From Desulfovermiculus halophilus DSM 18834 (lineage in GTDB: Bacteria; Desulfobacterota; Desulfovibrionia; Desulfovibrionales; Desulfothermaceae): 64,000 nt of DNA. The stretch spans positions 1 to 64,000 of the forward strand of contig NZ_JIAK01000019.1 of the NCBI RefSeq assembly GCF_000620765.1, written 5' to 3'. This document shows positions 24,421-32,481 of this stretch, in pieces. Every line of letters starts with the position of its first letter. Position 1 is the stretch's first letter. The notes beneath the pieces are model-generated. The model was not told where the DNA came from, searched no databases, and saw only the letters and a list, made by a program, of their open reading frames with translations. The translations under genes were made by a program, and so were the position numbers.

Positions 24421-26904
24421 TCATCTGTCATCTTGCTGACGCTTCGCATGAGGTATAAGCCCCATCCCGATGGTTATCAGGACCATCAGGGCGTAGAATC
24501 CGAACATGGCCTGCAGGCCGCTCAGGCCCAGGGCCTGTCCGCCGGAAAAGATCAAAACAGCCACCCCGATACCCAGGCTGATCTGATAAGCTAGGGAAAA
24601 GAGCATCCACTTGGTGGACAGGGTCTGGATCTTGATCCCGATCAAGGTGGCCAGACAGGGCGGATACAGGGCCATGAACAGGATCAGGGCCAGGGCGTGC
24701 AAAGGGGTGTAGCCCTTTTCCTGTTCCTTCATCCTGGATTCCAGGCTGCCTGAGCTGTCCTCATCCTGCTGGTAGATGGCTCCCAGGGTGGCCACCAGGG
24801 ATTCCTTGGCCGCTAAGGCGCTGAGCAATGAGACATTAATCCGCCAGTTAAATCCTGCCCACTGAGTCACCGGCTCAAGGGCCCGTCCGATCTGGCCCAG
24901 AAAGCTGGCATCTATCCGTTGAGAGCGGATTTCACGGCGCAGGCTCATGCGCTCCCGGTCCAGGGTCTGTACGGCCCGGCCGGCCTGTCTGGCTGCAGCC
25001 GGTTTGCGGCCCCGTTTGACAATGGTGTAGAAATCCGGGTTCTTGGCTTCAAATTTTTTATTGATCTGCTCTGATTCCTGCCGGCTGCCGACCTGTCTGC
25101 GGGCCTGCTTGTATTCATCCTGGAAGCGGAGCAGGCGCATCACAGCCGTTTGATCCGGCAACTCTCCGGCATAGGGCGTGCCCTGCAGGGCATCTTGAAA
25201 GGCAGCTACTGCCTGGCCGGCCCGCTGGGCATAGTCTGCCTCCTGCTGTTCGTTTAAGCCTGGAAAGCGCAGGAGGACAAAGACAATGACCGCTACGGCA
25301 GCCACAATGGTCACGATTTTGCGCACAAAGAGCCAGGTCCGTTCCAGGGAGCGGCCCAGGACCCCCTTGACCGTCGGCAGGTGATAGCTGGGCATTTCCA
25401 TCAGAAACGGGGCGGTCTCCCGGTTCTTGAGCACGGTCATGCTCAGGATCTTGGCCACCGGCAGGGCCATGAACAGGGTGATGGTGGAGATAAAGAACAT
25501 GGCCAGGCCTTTGTGGCCCGGGAAGTAGGCATTGACCAGCAGAATATACAGGGGAACCTTGGCCAGACAGTTGAGCATGGGAATGATCAAAATGGTGGCC
25601 AGCCTGGCCCGGTCGTCCGGAATGCCCTTGGTGGACATGACCGCCGGGACCGCGCATCCGCCCACATAGACCCCGCCCAGGACCATGGGCAGGGTGGACT
25701 GCCCGTGCAGGCCGAAGCGCTTGAATAGGCGGTCCATGAGAAAGGCCATTCTGGGCATGTAGCCCACATCCTCCAAAAAGGCGATCAGGGCAAAAAGGAT
25801 GAGGAAGATGGGGATGTAGTTCAAAAGGGCATTCACACTGTCCATGAACCACAGGCCCAGGCTGCGGAGCACGGGATCAAACACAAATCCTGACTGGGGC
25901 AGGACCGAGGCTACCAGGCCCTTGATCCATTCCAGGATGGGCCAGGTATAGTTGGTCACCTTGTACCCCTGGACAATGGACAGCTGATACAAAAGATAGA
26001 TGACCGCCACCAGGATGATCGGCCCCAGGAGCTTATGGCAGACAATGCTGTCGATGCGGTCCGTGAACCTGGCCAGCCTGGTGCTCTGGGCTGAACTTAT
26101 TGCGTCGTGGATTTCTTTGGCCCGGTTGTAGCGGCACAGCCCAGTATGCTGCTGCACAGACTGACCATGGTCCTGGGCAAACTCCCGGCTCCTGGAATCG
26201 GCTTCGGCCAGGAGCTCCTGGGCCTGATCAGCATGCTCTTGCAGCCATTCCCTGGCCTGAGTGTCTCCCTCCAGAAGCTTGACTGCCAGCCAGCGGGAAG
26301 TAGCCGGGGACGCGACATTGAACTGCTCCAGACTGAAGCGCAGAGCCAGGATATCCTTCTCCAGGGACCCATAGTCCACAGGGTTTGCGGCAATAGATGC
26401 TTTTCCCTGCACACTCTGGTGGATAGCCTCCTGCAGCTCCTGTTTGCCCTGCCCGGAAGAACCTACGGTGGGGATGACCGGCACCTGGAGTTTGTCTTCC
26501 AGGGCTGAAAGATCAAGTTGTATGTTGGCCCGCCTGGCCACGTCCATTTTGTTCATCACAGCCAGAACCGGGCGGCCCATCTCCATGACCTGGAGCAGAA
26601 AGGCCAGATGCCTGGTCAGATTGGAGGCGTCCACGACCCCAACTGCCAGATCCGGCTCCTGGGAAAAGAGGAAATCCCGGGTCACTCGTTCTTCCAGGGA
26701 ATAGGAGGTCAGGGCGTAGGTCCCGGGAAGATCGACGAGTTCATAGCTCTGGCTGTGAGCCGTGAAGATGCCGGTTTTTTTCTCCACCGTGACCCCGGGA
26801 TAGTTGGCCACGTGCTGGCGGGCTCCGGTAAGCATGTTGAACACAGTGGACTTTCCGCAGTTTGGCTGACCGGCCAGGGCGACCACCGCAGGCTTGGATT
26901 TCAT
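24421..26904 (-). CDS. feoB: Ferrous iron transport protein B
   Basis: An 827-residue Fe(II) transporter. N-terminal G domain: G1 GQPNCGKST (12-20), G2 region NYPGVTVEKKTG, G3 DLPG (58-61) and G4 NKMD; then the membrane part with the repeated gate motifs (GGVYVGGCAVPAVMSTKGIPDDRARLATILIIPML). The stretch of about 130 residues with many Arg and Gln before the last helices is longer than in E. coli FeoB. The start overlaps the feoA stop (ATGA). Expression is probably controlled by the TTAGA box upstream of feoA. Confidence 0.96.
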   Translation of the reverse strand: MKSKPAVVALAGQPNCGKSTVFNMLTGARQHVANYPGVTVEKKTGIFTAHSQSYELVDLPGTYALTSYSLEERVTRDFLFSQEPDLAVGVVDASNLTRHLAFLLQVMEMGRPVLAVMNKMDVARRANIQLDLSALEDKLQVPVIPTVGSSGQGKQELQEAIHQSVQGKASIAANPVDYGSLEKDILALRFSLEQFNVASPATSRWLAVKLLEGDTQAREWLQEHADQAQELLAEADSRSREFAQDHGQSVQQHTGLCRYNRAKEIHDAISSAQSTRLARFTDRIDSIVCHKLLGPIILVAVIYLLYQLSIVQGYKVTNYTWPILEWIKGLVASVLPQSGFVFDPVLRSLGLWFMDSVNALLNYIPIFLILFALIAFLEDVGYMPRMAFLMDRLFKRFGLHGQSTLPMVLGGVYVGGCAVPAVMSTKGIPDDRARLATILIIPMLNCLAKVPLYILLVNAYFPGHKGLAMFFISTITLFMALPVAKILSMTVLKNRETAPFLMEMPSYHLPTVKGVLGRSLERTWLFVRKIVTIVAAVAVIVFVLLRFPGLNEQQEADYAQRAGQAVAAFQDALQGTPYAGELPDQTAVMRLLRFQDEYKQARRQVGSRQESEQINKKFEAKNPDFYTIVKRGRKPAAARQAGRAVQTLDRERMSLRREIRSQRIDASFLGQIGRALEPVTQWAGFNWRINVSLLSALAAKESLVATLGAIYQQDEDSSGSLESRMKEQEKGYTPLHALALILFMALYPPCLATLIGIKIQTLSTKWMLFSLAYQISLGIGVAVLIFSGGQALGLSGLQAMFGFYALMVLITIGMGLIPHAKRQQDDR

Positions 26905-27128
26905 GCCTGGACCTCCACCTGAGCGGCCTCCTCCCGGCGCAGGCTGACCAAGGTGTTGCCCACCTCCACTTCAACCGGGTCTTTCAGCGGTGCATTGCGC
27001 AGGACTGTGATCTTTTGCCCTGGAAGCAGACCGAGATCAAAAAGACGCTGTCCCAGGCCGCCGTCGGCTGATATTGCGGTAATGGTGCAGCTGTTGCCGG
27101 GCAGGATATGCCTTAAGGTCGTAGACAT
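26901..27128 (-). CDS. feoA: FeoA, SH3-like iron transport accessory protein
   Basis: 75 residues of the FeoA domain (LGQRLFDLGLLPGQKITVLRNAPLKDPVEVEVGN). It acts in the cytoplasm with FeoB. First gene of feoAB; TTGGAG precedes the ATG by 10 bases. The operator candidate lies about 100 bases upstream. Confidence 0.95.
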   Translation of the reverse strand: MSTTLRHILPGNSCTITAISADGGLGQRLFDLGLLPGQKITVLRNAPLKDPVEVEVGNTLVSLRREEAAQVEVQA

Positions 27129-27230
27129 CTCGTTGTTTCTCCAAGTTTATTGCCTTTTTTCAGCTGAGCGCCCAAGTAGAGGACACTTTGCCAGGACCCG
27201 TGATCTCTTTGTATGGCAAGCCAACAATTA

Positions 27231-27244
27231 TTAGATAGTTCTAA
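27231..27244 (-). promoter_or_regulatory. Iron-regulator operator candidate upstream of feoAB
   Basis: TTAGATAGTTCTAA has the same 5-bp arms (TTAGA/TCTAA) and the same 4-base spacer as the site at 22675-22688. On the minus strand it overlaps the spacer of a possible promoter (TAATAA as -10). A second palindrome, AAAGGTAA-N6-TTACCTTT, lies at 27261-27282. Confidence 0.65.
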
Positions 27245-27607
27245 CAAGTAAAGAATAAAAAAAGGTAAGTTGAGTTACCTTTTCAAGCCGATTTTGTCCT
27301 GAGCGTGGGCCAAGATGGTTTGTATGAAAAACTGTTATGAGTTATTGGTTAATAGTTATCAGGATCCGATTGGGTAACCACTCCCAGTCGGTATCGGTAT
27401 GGAAATCGTTTGTATGCTTCGGTGCGCAAGCGTGCCTGCGCCTTGGCTGGCATGTCGGTTTGTCAAGAAAAAATGGGGCTCTTCGACGCAGCCTGTGGAA
27501 TTGCCTACAGAAGAGATGGCAAACTCCAAAGATCCACAGGCTATGTCGAAGAACCAAAAAAATTATGCCTGCACTGCTGAGCTCTTTCTGCACATATCGA
27601 ATGTCTG
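27245..27607. other. feoA upstream region between the two feoA genes
   Basis: Holds the palindrome AAAGGTAA-N6-TTACCTTT (27261-27282) and a short inverted-repeat element (27477-27556, listed separately). No gene seen. Confidence 0.5.
27477..27556. repeat. Short copy of a MITE-like inverted-repeat element
   Basis: About 80 bp with ends CTCTTCGACGCAGCCTGTGG and CCACAGGCTATGTCGAAGA, inner part CAGAAGAGATGGCAAACTCC. Its reverse complement matches both outer ends of the 283-bp element at 39194-39476, so it looks like an internally deleted derivative. Confidence 0.75.
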
Positions 27608-27826
27608 TCAGCTGCAGACACAGCCCCATATATGCCTGGCCATGCCCCGGCCCAGTCCGATGCGCGAGCCCTGCACAGAGATTACTACCGGCCCTCGGCC
27701 GGAATTGCTGATCACTGTGAGAATAACCCCGGGTACCAGGCCCATCCCGTACAGTTTGCAGCACAGCCCATGGCCCTCGCTGACCCGGGCGATGCGAAAA
27801 AATTGACCGGGACGAACTTGATCCAA
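27608..27826 (-). CDS. feoA: Second FeoA-domain protein
   Basis: About 72 residues of FeoA type (VRPGQFFRIARVSEGHGLCCKLYGMGLVPGVILTVISN). The proposed start is TTG at 27826 because AAGGAG lies 8 bases upstream of it; the frame continues further upstream but that part does not look like FeoA. Two neighbouring FeoA proteins are common in anaerobes and may form hetero-oligomers on FeoB. The C-terminus has a Cys pair (GCVCS). Confidence 0.72.
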   Translation of the reverse strand: MDQVRPGQFFRIARVSEGHGLCCKLYGMGLVPGVILTVISNSGRGPVVISVQGSRIGLGRGMARHIWGCVCS

Positions 27827-28261
27827 GCATTTTTCTCCTTCATCTGCCCTGTTTTGGGGTGAGGGAACCGAAGGACCGCAGCACATTGCTCGACGCAGAA
27901 TTGATCCCCATCTGCCGGGAGCATCCCTGGTTTGAAACATTGATTATCTCCACAGTTCTTGTGAACTGGCTGGTCATGGTCCGTGCAAAGCCCAGCCGTT
28001 CATGAACGCATGCAGCATAGGTAAAGAGTTGCAAAACAAAGTTAGAAATCCCTTTTGCGAAAAAACACACTATGACCAGTTTGTGACACTGTCAAGAAAA
28101 AGTTCGGCCTTCCAAACATTTTGTGTGCCAAAGGACCAAGGTGGTCCGGCAAAGCATGTGCCCAGGATTGAAGGGCTTAGAATTGCCCATCACCTGGCAG
28201 GGCCTTCTCGGGCCTGGAGCTTTGCTGACCTTGGAGGCGAAGGATATCGAAATGGGGGTCG
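27827..28261. other. Upstream region of second feoA, 3' of the DtxR-type gene
   Basis: 435 bp without a credible gene. It contains a promoter candidate on the minus strand (28067-28095) and, downstream of it, a half-site GTTAGAAAT (28041-28049) identical to half of the iron box at 22675. Confidence 0.5.
28067..28095 (-). promoter_or_regulatory. Promoter candidate for the second feoA
   Basis: TTGACA (28090-28095) and, after 17 bases, TAGTGT (28067-28072) on the minus strand. The -10 match is modest. The leader would be about 235 bases. Confidence 0.4.
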
Positions 28262-28813
28262 CTAGGACTCTGGGTCGGACACGGATTTGATTTGATTGAC
28301 AAACTCACAGGAGAAGTCCTTGCCTCTGGCTCGGCATTTGTCCGGACTTTTTCCTTGCTGCCTGTACTCTTCGAAATATTCAAGCCACTTATCTCCAGCC
28401 CGGGGACAGACCTGGATAAAGTGCATAAAATCGGTCAGGCTGCTCAAGGTCTCTTCGCTCAGGGCGTGCTCCATCTTGCAGGCCTCCTGGTCAGCTACCT
28501 GGGGCTCGATTTTGAGCACATGGGTCAAAAACTGAAGCAATATTTCATGTCGCCGGCGCATCTCCCGTCCAACCTCGGTACCGGTCGAGGTCAGCTCGAC
28601 ATACTCGTACTTGCCGTAGTGGACCAGGCCCCGCTCCCGCAGGGTCTTGAGCATGCTGGTCACAGTGGGCATCTTCACGTTCAGCCGGCCGGCGATATCC
28701 TTGACCCGGACAAAAGTTTTTTCCTGCCCGATGTCGTAGATGGTCTCCAGGTAGTCCTCCATGACCGGAGTCAATGGCCTGTGATTTGCCGAGTGCCGCA
28801 TATCTGAAGCCAT
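28262..28813 (-). CDS. DtxR/MntR-family metal-dependent regulator
   Basis: A 183-residue protein with an N-terminal winged helix (DYLETIYDIGQEKTFVRVKDIAGRLNVKMPTVTSMLKTLRERGLVHY) and the metal-binding/dimerisation part (RRRHEILLQFLTHVL, CKMEHALSEETL). Such proteins repress iron or manganese uptake genes when metal is bound. GAGGT precedes the ATG. The location next to feoAB and the shared TTAGA-N4-TCTAA palindromes make it the likely regulator of the iron island. Its own upstream region has a related but imperfect site (GTTAGATCTTAC, 28831-28842). Confidence 0.9.
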   Translation of the reverse strand: MASDMRHSANHRPLTPVMEDYLETIYDIGQEKTFVRVKDIAGRLNVKMPTVTSMLKTLRERGLVHYGKYEYVELTSTGTEVGREMRRRHEILLQFLTHVLKIEPQVADQEACKMEHALSEETLSSLTDFMHFIQVCPRAGDKWLEYFEEYRQQGKSPDKCRARGKDFSCEFVNQIKSVSDPES

Positions 28814-29026
28814 GGGGTGACCTCGTAAAAGTTAGATCTTACAAACATCAATTGAAAATTGTATAGGTTGTTCGGACGGGAAAAGTCAAGGCCGATGCTG
28901 CGGGGGCACTGCCTTGACCGGCCGATGGATTGGTGCCAATCTCTGTGTCCGTCTGCAACGGCTAGGGTTTCGAGAAGGCGAACAGGACTTTTCAAGACGT
29001 GCGTAGTCCTTTATAGACACTGGGTT

Positions 29027-29650
29027 ATGTTTGACCAATCCATATTGTTGGTGTTCATTCCTACCTTTTTTGGGGTCTCGTTCCTGCCTGGACTGTGTAT
29101 GACCATGGCTATGACCATGGGTATGTCCGTGGGGCTTCGCCGTTCCTTTTATATGATGTGGGGTGAGCTTTTCGGCGTCGGCCTGGTGGCAACCTCGGCC
29201 GTACTGGGCATCTCCGCCTTAATGCTCAACTTCCCCCTGGTGTTTACCATATTCAAGCTGGCCGGTGGCGGCTACCTTCTCTTCCTGGGCATTTCGATGT
29301 GGAGGGACCAGGGCAGCGTGGATCTGGATCAGAGTCTGCACAAGATGAGTGCTACCTCCAGAAAGACCCTGATGGTTCAAGGCTTTGTTACCGCAATAAG
29401 CAATCCCAAGGGGTGGGCCTTCATGGTCTCGCTGCTTCCACCCTTTATCAATTCATCCCAGCCCCTTGTCCCGCAATTGAGCATCCTGCTTTTTCTTATC
29501 CTGCTCATCGAGTTTGTTTGCCTGGTAATCTATGCCAGCAGCGGAAAAACCCTGAGGATTTTTTTGGAAAAGAGCGGCTATTTGTGCGTAATGAACAAGA
29601 TAACAGGAACTTTGCTGGTGGGGCTGGGCATTTGGCTGGCCCTGGAATAA
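29027..29650 (+). CDS. LysE/RhtB-family exporter
   Basis: A 207-residue membrane protein with about six hydrophobic segments. FGVSFLPGLCMTMAMTMGMSVGLRRS is the N-terminal signature region of LysE/RhtB exporters, and TAISNPKGWAFMVSLLPPF is the conserved mid-protein loop. Members export amino acids or related compounds; no substrate can be named. Start at ATG 29027 because the first helix begins there; no strong ribosome site. Divergent from the DtxR-type gene. Confidence 0.88.
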   Translation: MFDQSILLVFIPTFFGVSFLPGLCMTMAMTMGMSVGLRRSFYMMWGELFGVGLVATSAVLGISALMLNFPLVFTIFKLAGGGYLLFLGISMWRDQGSVDLDQSLHKMSATSRKTLMVQGFVTAISNPKGWAFMVSLLPPFINSSQPLVPQLSILLFLILLIEFVCLVIYASSGKTLRIFLEKSGYLCVMNKITGTLLVGLGIWLALE

Positions 29651-29707
29651 TCAGATTTTTGTCTCTGACTCTTAAACCGTATGTTGAAGGTGAGAAGAGA
29701 AAACATA

Positions 29708-30715
29708 ATGGATGAACTCCAAACAGGTAAGATTGATTCTGCTGTCCTTGATCGGCTCATTTCCAAGTACACACATCCTCACCCCCGAATCGTGCTGGGG
29801 CCTGGCATTGGCGAGGATGCCGCAGTCATCGACATGGGCGATCGCTGTCTGATCGCCAAGACAGATCCGATCACCCATGTGACGGGTGAGATCGGTTATT
29901 ATGCTGTGCATATAAATGCCAATGATATCGCAGCCACAGGGGGAACCCCGGTCTGGTTTCTGGCCACGATCCTCATGCCTGAGCAGACCAGGAGCGATGA
30001 GCTTGAGCAGGTTTTTGCCCAGATTTCCACCAGCTGCAAAAACCTGGGAGTCACCTTTTGCGGCGGGCATACTGAGGTGACCAGCGGGGTGAACAACCCC
30101 ATCGTCGTCGGGCAGATGCTGGGGGAAGTGGACAAATCCAGGCTGAAACCGACATCCGGGGCGAAACCCGGCGACGATCTGATCATGACCAAATGGGCGG
30201 CGATAGAGGCCACATCGATTATGGCCATTGATTGCGGTGCAGAACTCACAAAGCGTTTTTCAGAGGATATGATTGCCCGGGCCCGCAGGTACCTATACGA
30301 CCCGGGCATCAGCGTGATTCAGGATTCCCGAATCGTCGCCGGGTATCCGCAGGTCCATGCCCTGCACGATCCAACCGAGGGCGGCATCGCCACCGGAATT
30401 CATGAGATGGCTTATGCCAGCAAATCAGGTGTTGAAGTCTGGTACGATCAGATCCCGATCAGTGAGGAGACGGCCGCCTTGTGCGGGTTCTACGAAATCG
30501 ACCCCCTGGGCACCTTTGCTTCCGGAGCCCTTTTGATCGCTTCAGATCCTTCGGTATCCGATGAAGTCATTGACCAATTGCGAGCCGGCGGGATCAATGC
30601 CGCCCGGATCGGCAGGTTTACAGATCCTGAGGCGGGTATATACATGGTCAAAAACGGCAGCCGTGAGCCCCTGCCGCATTATAATCAGGACGAGATATCC
30701 AAAATATTCGGATAG
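29708..30715 (+). CDS. AIR-synthase-related protein (HypE/PurM/ThiL fold)
   Basis: 335 residues. GPGIGEDAAVIDMGD, TDPITH, NANDIAATGGTPVWFL and GGHTEVTSG are the ATP/phosphate-binding motifs of the PurM/HypE/SelD fold; HDPTEGGIATGIHEMA is typical of HypE-like members. No hydrogenase genes are nearby and the HypE C-terminal Cys is absent (the protein ends ISKIFG), so it is not a normal HypE. The reaction is unknown; it probably uses ATP. A ferredoxin-type gene follows after 95 bp. Confidence 0.82.
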   Translation: MDELQTGKIDSAVLDRLISKYTHPHPRIVLGPGIGEDAAVIDMGDRCLIAKTDPITHVTGEIGYYAVHINANDIAATGGTPVWFLATILMPEQTRSDELEQVFAQISTSCKNLGVTFCGGHTEVTSGVNNPIVVGQMLGEVDKSRLKPTSGAKPGDDLIMTKWAAIEATSIMAIDCGAELTKRFSEDMIARARRYLYDPGISVIQDSRIVAGYPQVHALHDPTEGGIATGIHEMAYASKSGVEVWYDQIPISEETAALCGFYEIDPLGTFASGALLIASDPSVSDEVIDQLRAGGINAARIGRFTDPEAGIYMVKNGSREPLPHYNQDEISKIFG

Positions 30716-30810
30716 ATCATCCACTCTCGCCTGCAATCAATCTTGATCATGCCTGCCAAAGCACAGGACCTTGCTCAGGAGAGCACAAGAACAGATAAGA
30801 AGGACAGGGT

Positions 30811-31047
30811 ATGAATCTGCAAGCCAAGAAGTCTTTTGCCATGGTGGATTATGAAACATGCAACCCGGAACAGTGCGATCCGGAGAAGGGGGTATGCGCG
30901 GCGGCCAAGGCCTGCACCTACAAGGTCATGAAACAGATCGACGGGCCGTTTGAGCCGCCCATGGTCTTTCAGGACATGTGCATGGGCTGCTGGGAGTGCA
31001 TCGAGGCCTGCCCGCTGGGGGCGGTTTCTATTCGGGAGACGACGTGA
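30811..31047 (+). CDS. Small two-cluster ferredoxin-type protein
   Basis: 78 residues. First Cys set YETCNPEQCDPEKGVCAAAKAC, in the CNPxxC style seen at the N-terminus of ABCE1/RLI-type proteins; second set CMGCWECIEACPLG, a normal [4Fe-4S] motif. AAGGACAGGG precedes the ATG. It probably carries electrons or acts as a scaffold for the AIR-synthase-like protein encoded just upstream. The unusual spacing of the first set may hold a different cluster. Confidence 0.82.
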   Translation: MNLQAKKSFAMVDYETCNPEQCDPEKGVCAAAKACTYKVMKQIDGPFEPPMVFQDMCMGCWECIEACPLGAVSIRETT

Positions 31048-31241
31048 TGCCGATGTTCGTCGCTTTATTGTGTATCCAGGAACGGATTCTGAATGGGCAC
31101 GCCTTCAATGCACTGATCCTGAGAGAGATCTTCCGTCAAAATCGAGATCGGGATCCCGAGAGCGATTTCGATCCCGAAGAAAGAAGATCCCAACAAACGG
31201 ATTCACCAGACGCTCATTCTTCGCGCCAGAGATCCTTGGCG

Positions 31242-31604
31242 TTACTCATCTGAGGAGCCTTGCAGGGACTGCTCTGACTCCTCCATGCAGAGATGGCAGA
31301 TTCCGGCTACATTTTTCAGCTCCAGGACAAAGAGGATGCCGGCTCCGGGTTGATCCAGCTCTCCGGCCCGGATGATGGCCTCCTGGACCTGGTTGGTTAT
31401 ATCCTGAGGCACGATGGTCAGGATGAGCTCCTTTTCCGGCTCAATGGGGATGCCGAACAGGGTCTTGTTCTCATGTATCCCTGTTCCCCGGCCGTAGACA
31501 ATAGTCCCCCCTTCCGCTCCCGCCTCTTTGGAGGCCTGCAGGATATCCGCGGACATATTCTTATTCACAATAGTGACGATGAGGTCGAACGTATCCCTAT
31601 TCAT
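31242..31604 (-). CDS. P-II family signalling protein
   Basis: 120 residues with a PII/GlnB-like fold (DLIVTIVNKNMSADILQASKEAGAEGGTIVYGRG, then FGIPIEPEKELILTIVP). The T-loop lacks the uridylylated Tyr context of GlnB, so it is a divergent PII-like protein. C-terminal extension with CHLCMEESEQ. It overlaps the DUF1538 gene by 8 bp and probably gates that membrane protein in response to a nucleotide or metabolite. Confidence 0.85.
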   Translation of the reverse strand: MNRDTFDLIVTIVNKNMSADILQASKEAGAEGGTIVYGRGTGIHENKTLFGIPIEPEKELILTIVPQDITNQVQEAIIRAGELDQPGAGILFVLELKNVAGICHLCMEESEQSLQGSSDE

Positions 31605-32331
31605 TGCGGGTTCCTTTTCGTTTGGACTGTGTGGTTAGGAGTAGTCCCACACTCATGACCGAGAGGATGGGGGCCAGGGCCACCAGGGCGATGAGCCCGA
31701 ATCCGTCCTGGACCGCACTTCTGCCCTCCAGGGCATCGGCCAGGCCCAGGGCAATGGCCATGACAAAGGTGACCGTCATGGGGCCGGTGGTCACCACTCC
31801 GGCGTCAAAAGACACGGGAACAAAGTCCGCAGGAGTGAAAAAGGACAGAACCAGGATCAGGCAGTATCCGGCGGCCAGGATATAAGCAATGGGCACATTG
31901 AGGACTATGCGCAGCATGGCCAGGGAGACGAAGATGGCCACGCCCAGAGCCACGCAGACAACAAGGGCATACTTGGAGACAGCTCCACCGGATGCTGTAT
32001 CCACATAACCGGACAGGACCCAGACATCGGGCTCGGCCATGGTCACTGTCAGGCCCAGGATAAAGGCAGAAACGAGCAGAAAGGGCAGAGAGCCCCGCTT
32101 GGGGAGTTCCGCACCAACGGCCTCGCCCATGGGCAGAAGCCCGATTTTCACCCCTTGCAGGAAGAGCAGCAGCCCGGCCGTGACCAGGACGACACCCAGA
32201 CCAAAGCGGGCAAACCCTGTCCAGGGCATGGAGATAAGAAAGATCTGCAGCAGAAGAACCACCCCGGCAATGGGCAGCACGGCCTGCACAACGTCCAGTA
32301 GCTCTCTCTTCAAATCAGTCATGACAGACAT
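31597..32331 (-). CDS. DUF1538 membrane protein
   Basis: About 244 residues with around seven hydrophobic segments (for example VLPIAGVVLLLQIFLI, LGLTVTMAEPDVWVLSGYVD, SVSFDAGVVTTGPMTVTFVMAIALGLADALEG-like core). DUF1538 proteins are almost always followed by a PII-like gene, as here, and are thought to be PII-regulated transporters; the substrate is not known to me. Starts 32331 and 32322 are both possible, with no clear ribosome site. Only one DUF1538 unit is present, whereas many genomes carry two in tandem. Confidence 0.82.
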   Translation of the reverse strand: MSVMTDLKRELLDVVQAVLPIAGVVLLLQIFLISMPWTGFARFGLGVVLVTAGLLLFLQGVKIGLLPMGEAVGAELPKRGSLPFLLVSAFILGLTVTMAEPDVWVLSGYVDTASGGAVSKYALVVCVALGVAIFVSLAMLRIVLNVPIAYILAAGYCLILVLSFFTPADFVPVSFDAGVVTTGPMTVTFVMAIALGLADALEGRSAVQDGFGLIALVALAPILSVMSVGLLLTTQSKRKGTRNE

Positions 32332-32481
32332 AGTATCCCAAGGAAGTGATCGCAGCAACTGGCTTGTCGGTGTGGGCATAACCGCAAGATTGACAGGCAG
32401 AAGTGGTCCGTATATGTGCAAAATAACTTTCAGGGATGAGGTTTCTCTGCCTCATCAATACCTGCTCAGGGGGGGGGCGTT

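Noticed and set aside
28002-28265. An 87-codon plus-strand frame downstream of the second feoA promoter region.
   Set aside because: No ribosome site, no family, and it overlaps the promoter candidate and the 3' end of the DtxR-type gene.
28831-28842. Third full iron box before the DtxR-type gene.
   Set aside because: GTTAGATCTTAC does not have the TTAGA-N4-TCTAA arms; only a weak relation can be claimed.
31047-31253. A 68-codon frame starting at the stop of the small ferredoxin gene (TGATG overlap).
   Set aside because: Composition follows an ATCGAGATCGGGATCCCGA-type repeat (about 31139-31175) and there is no ribosome site of its own or recognisable domain.
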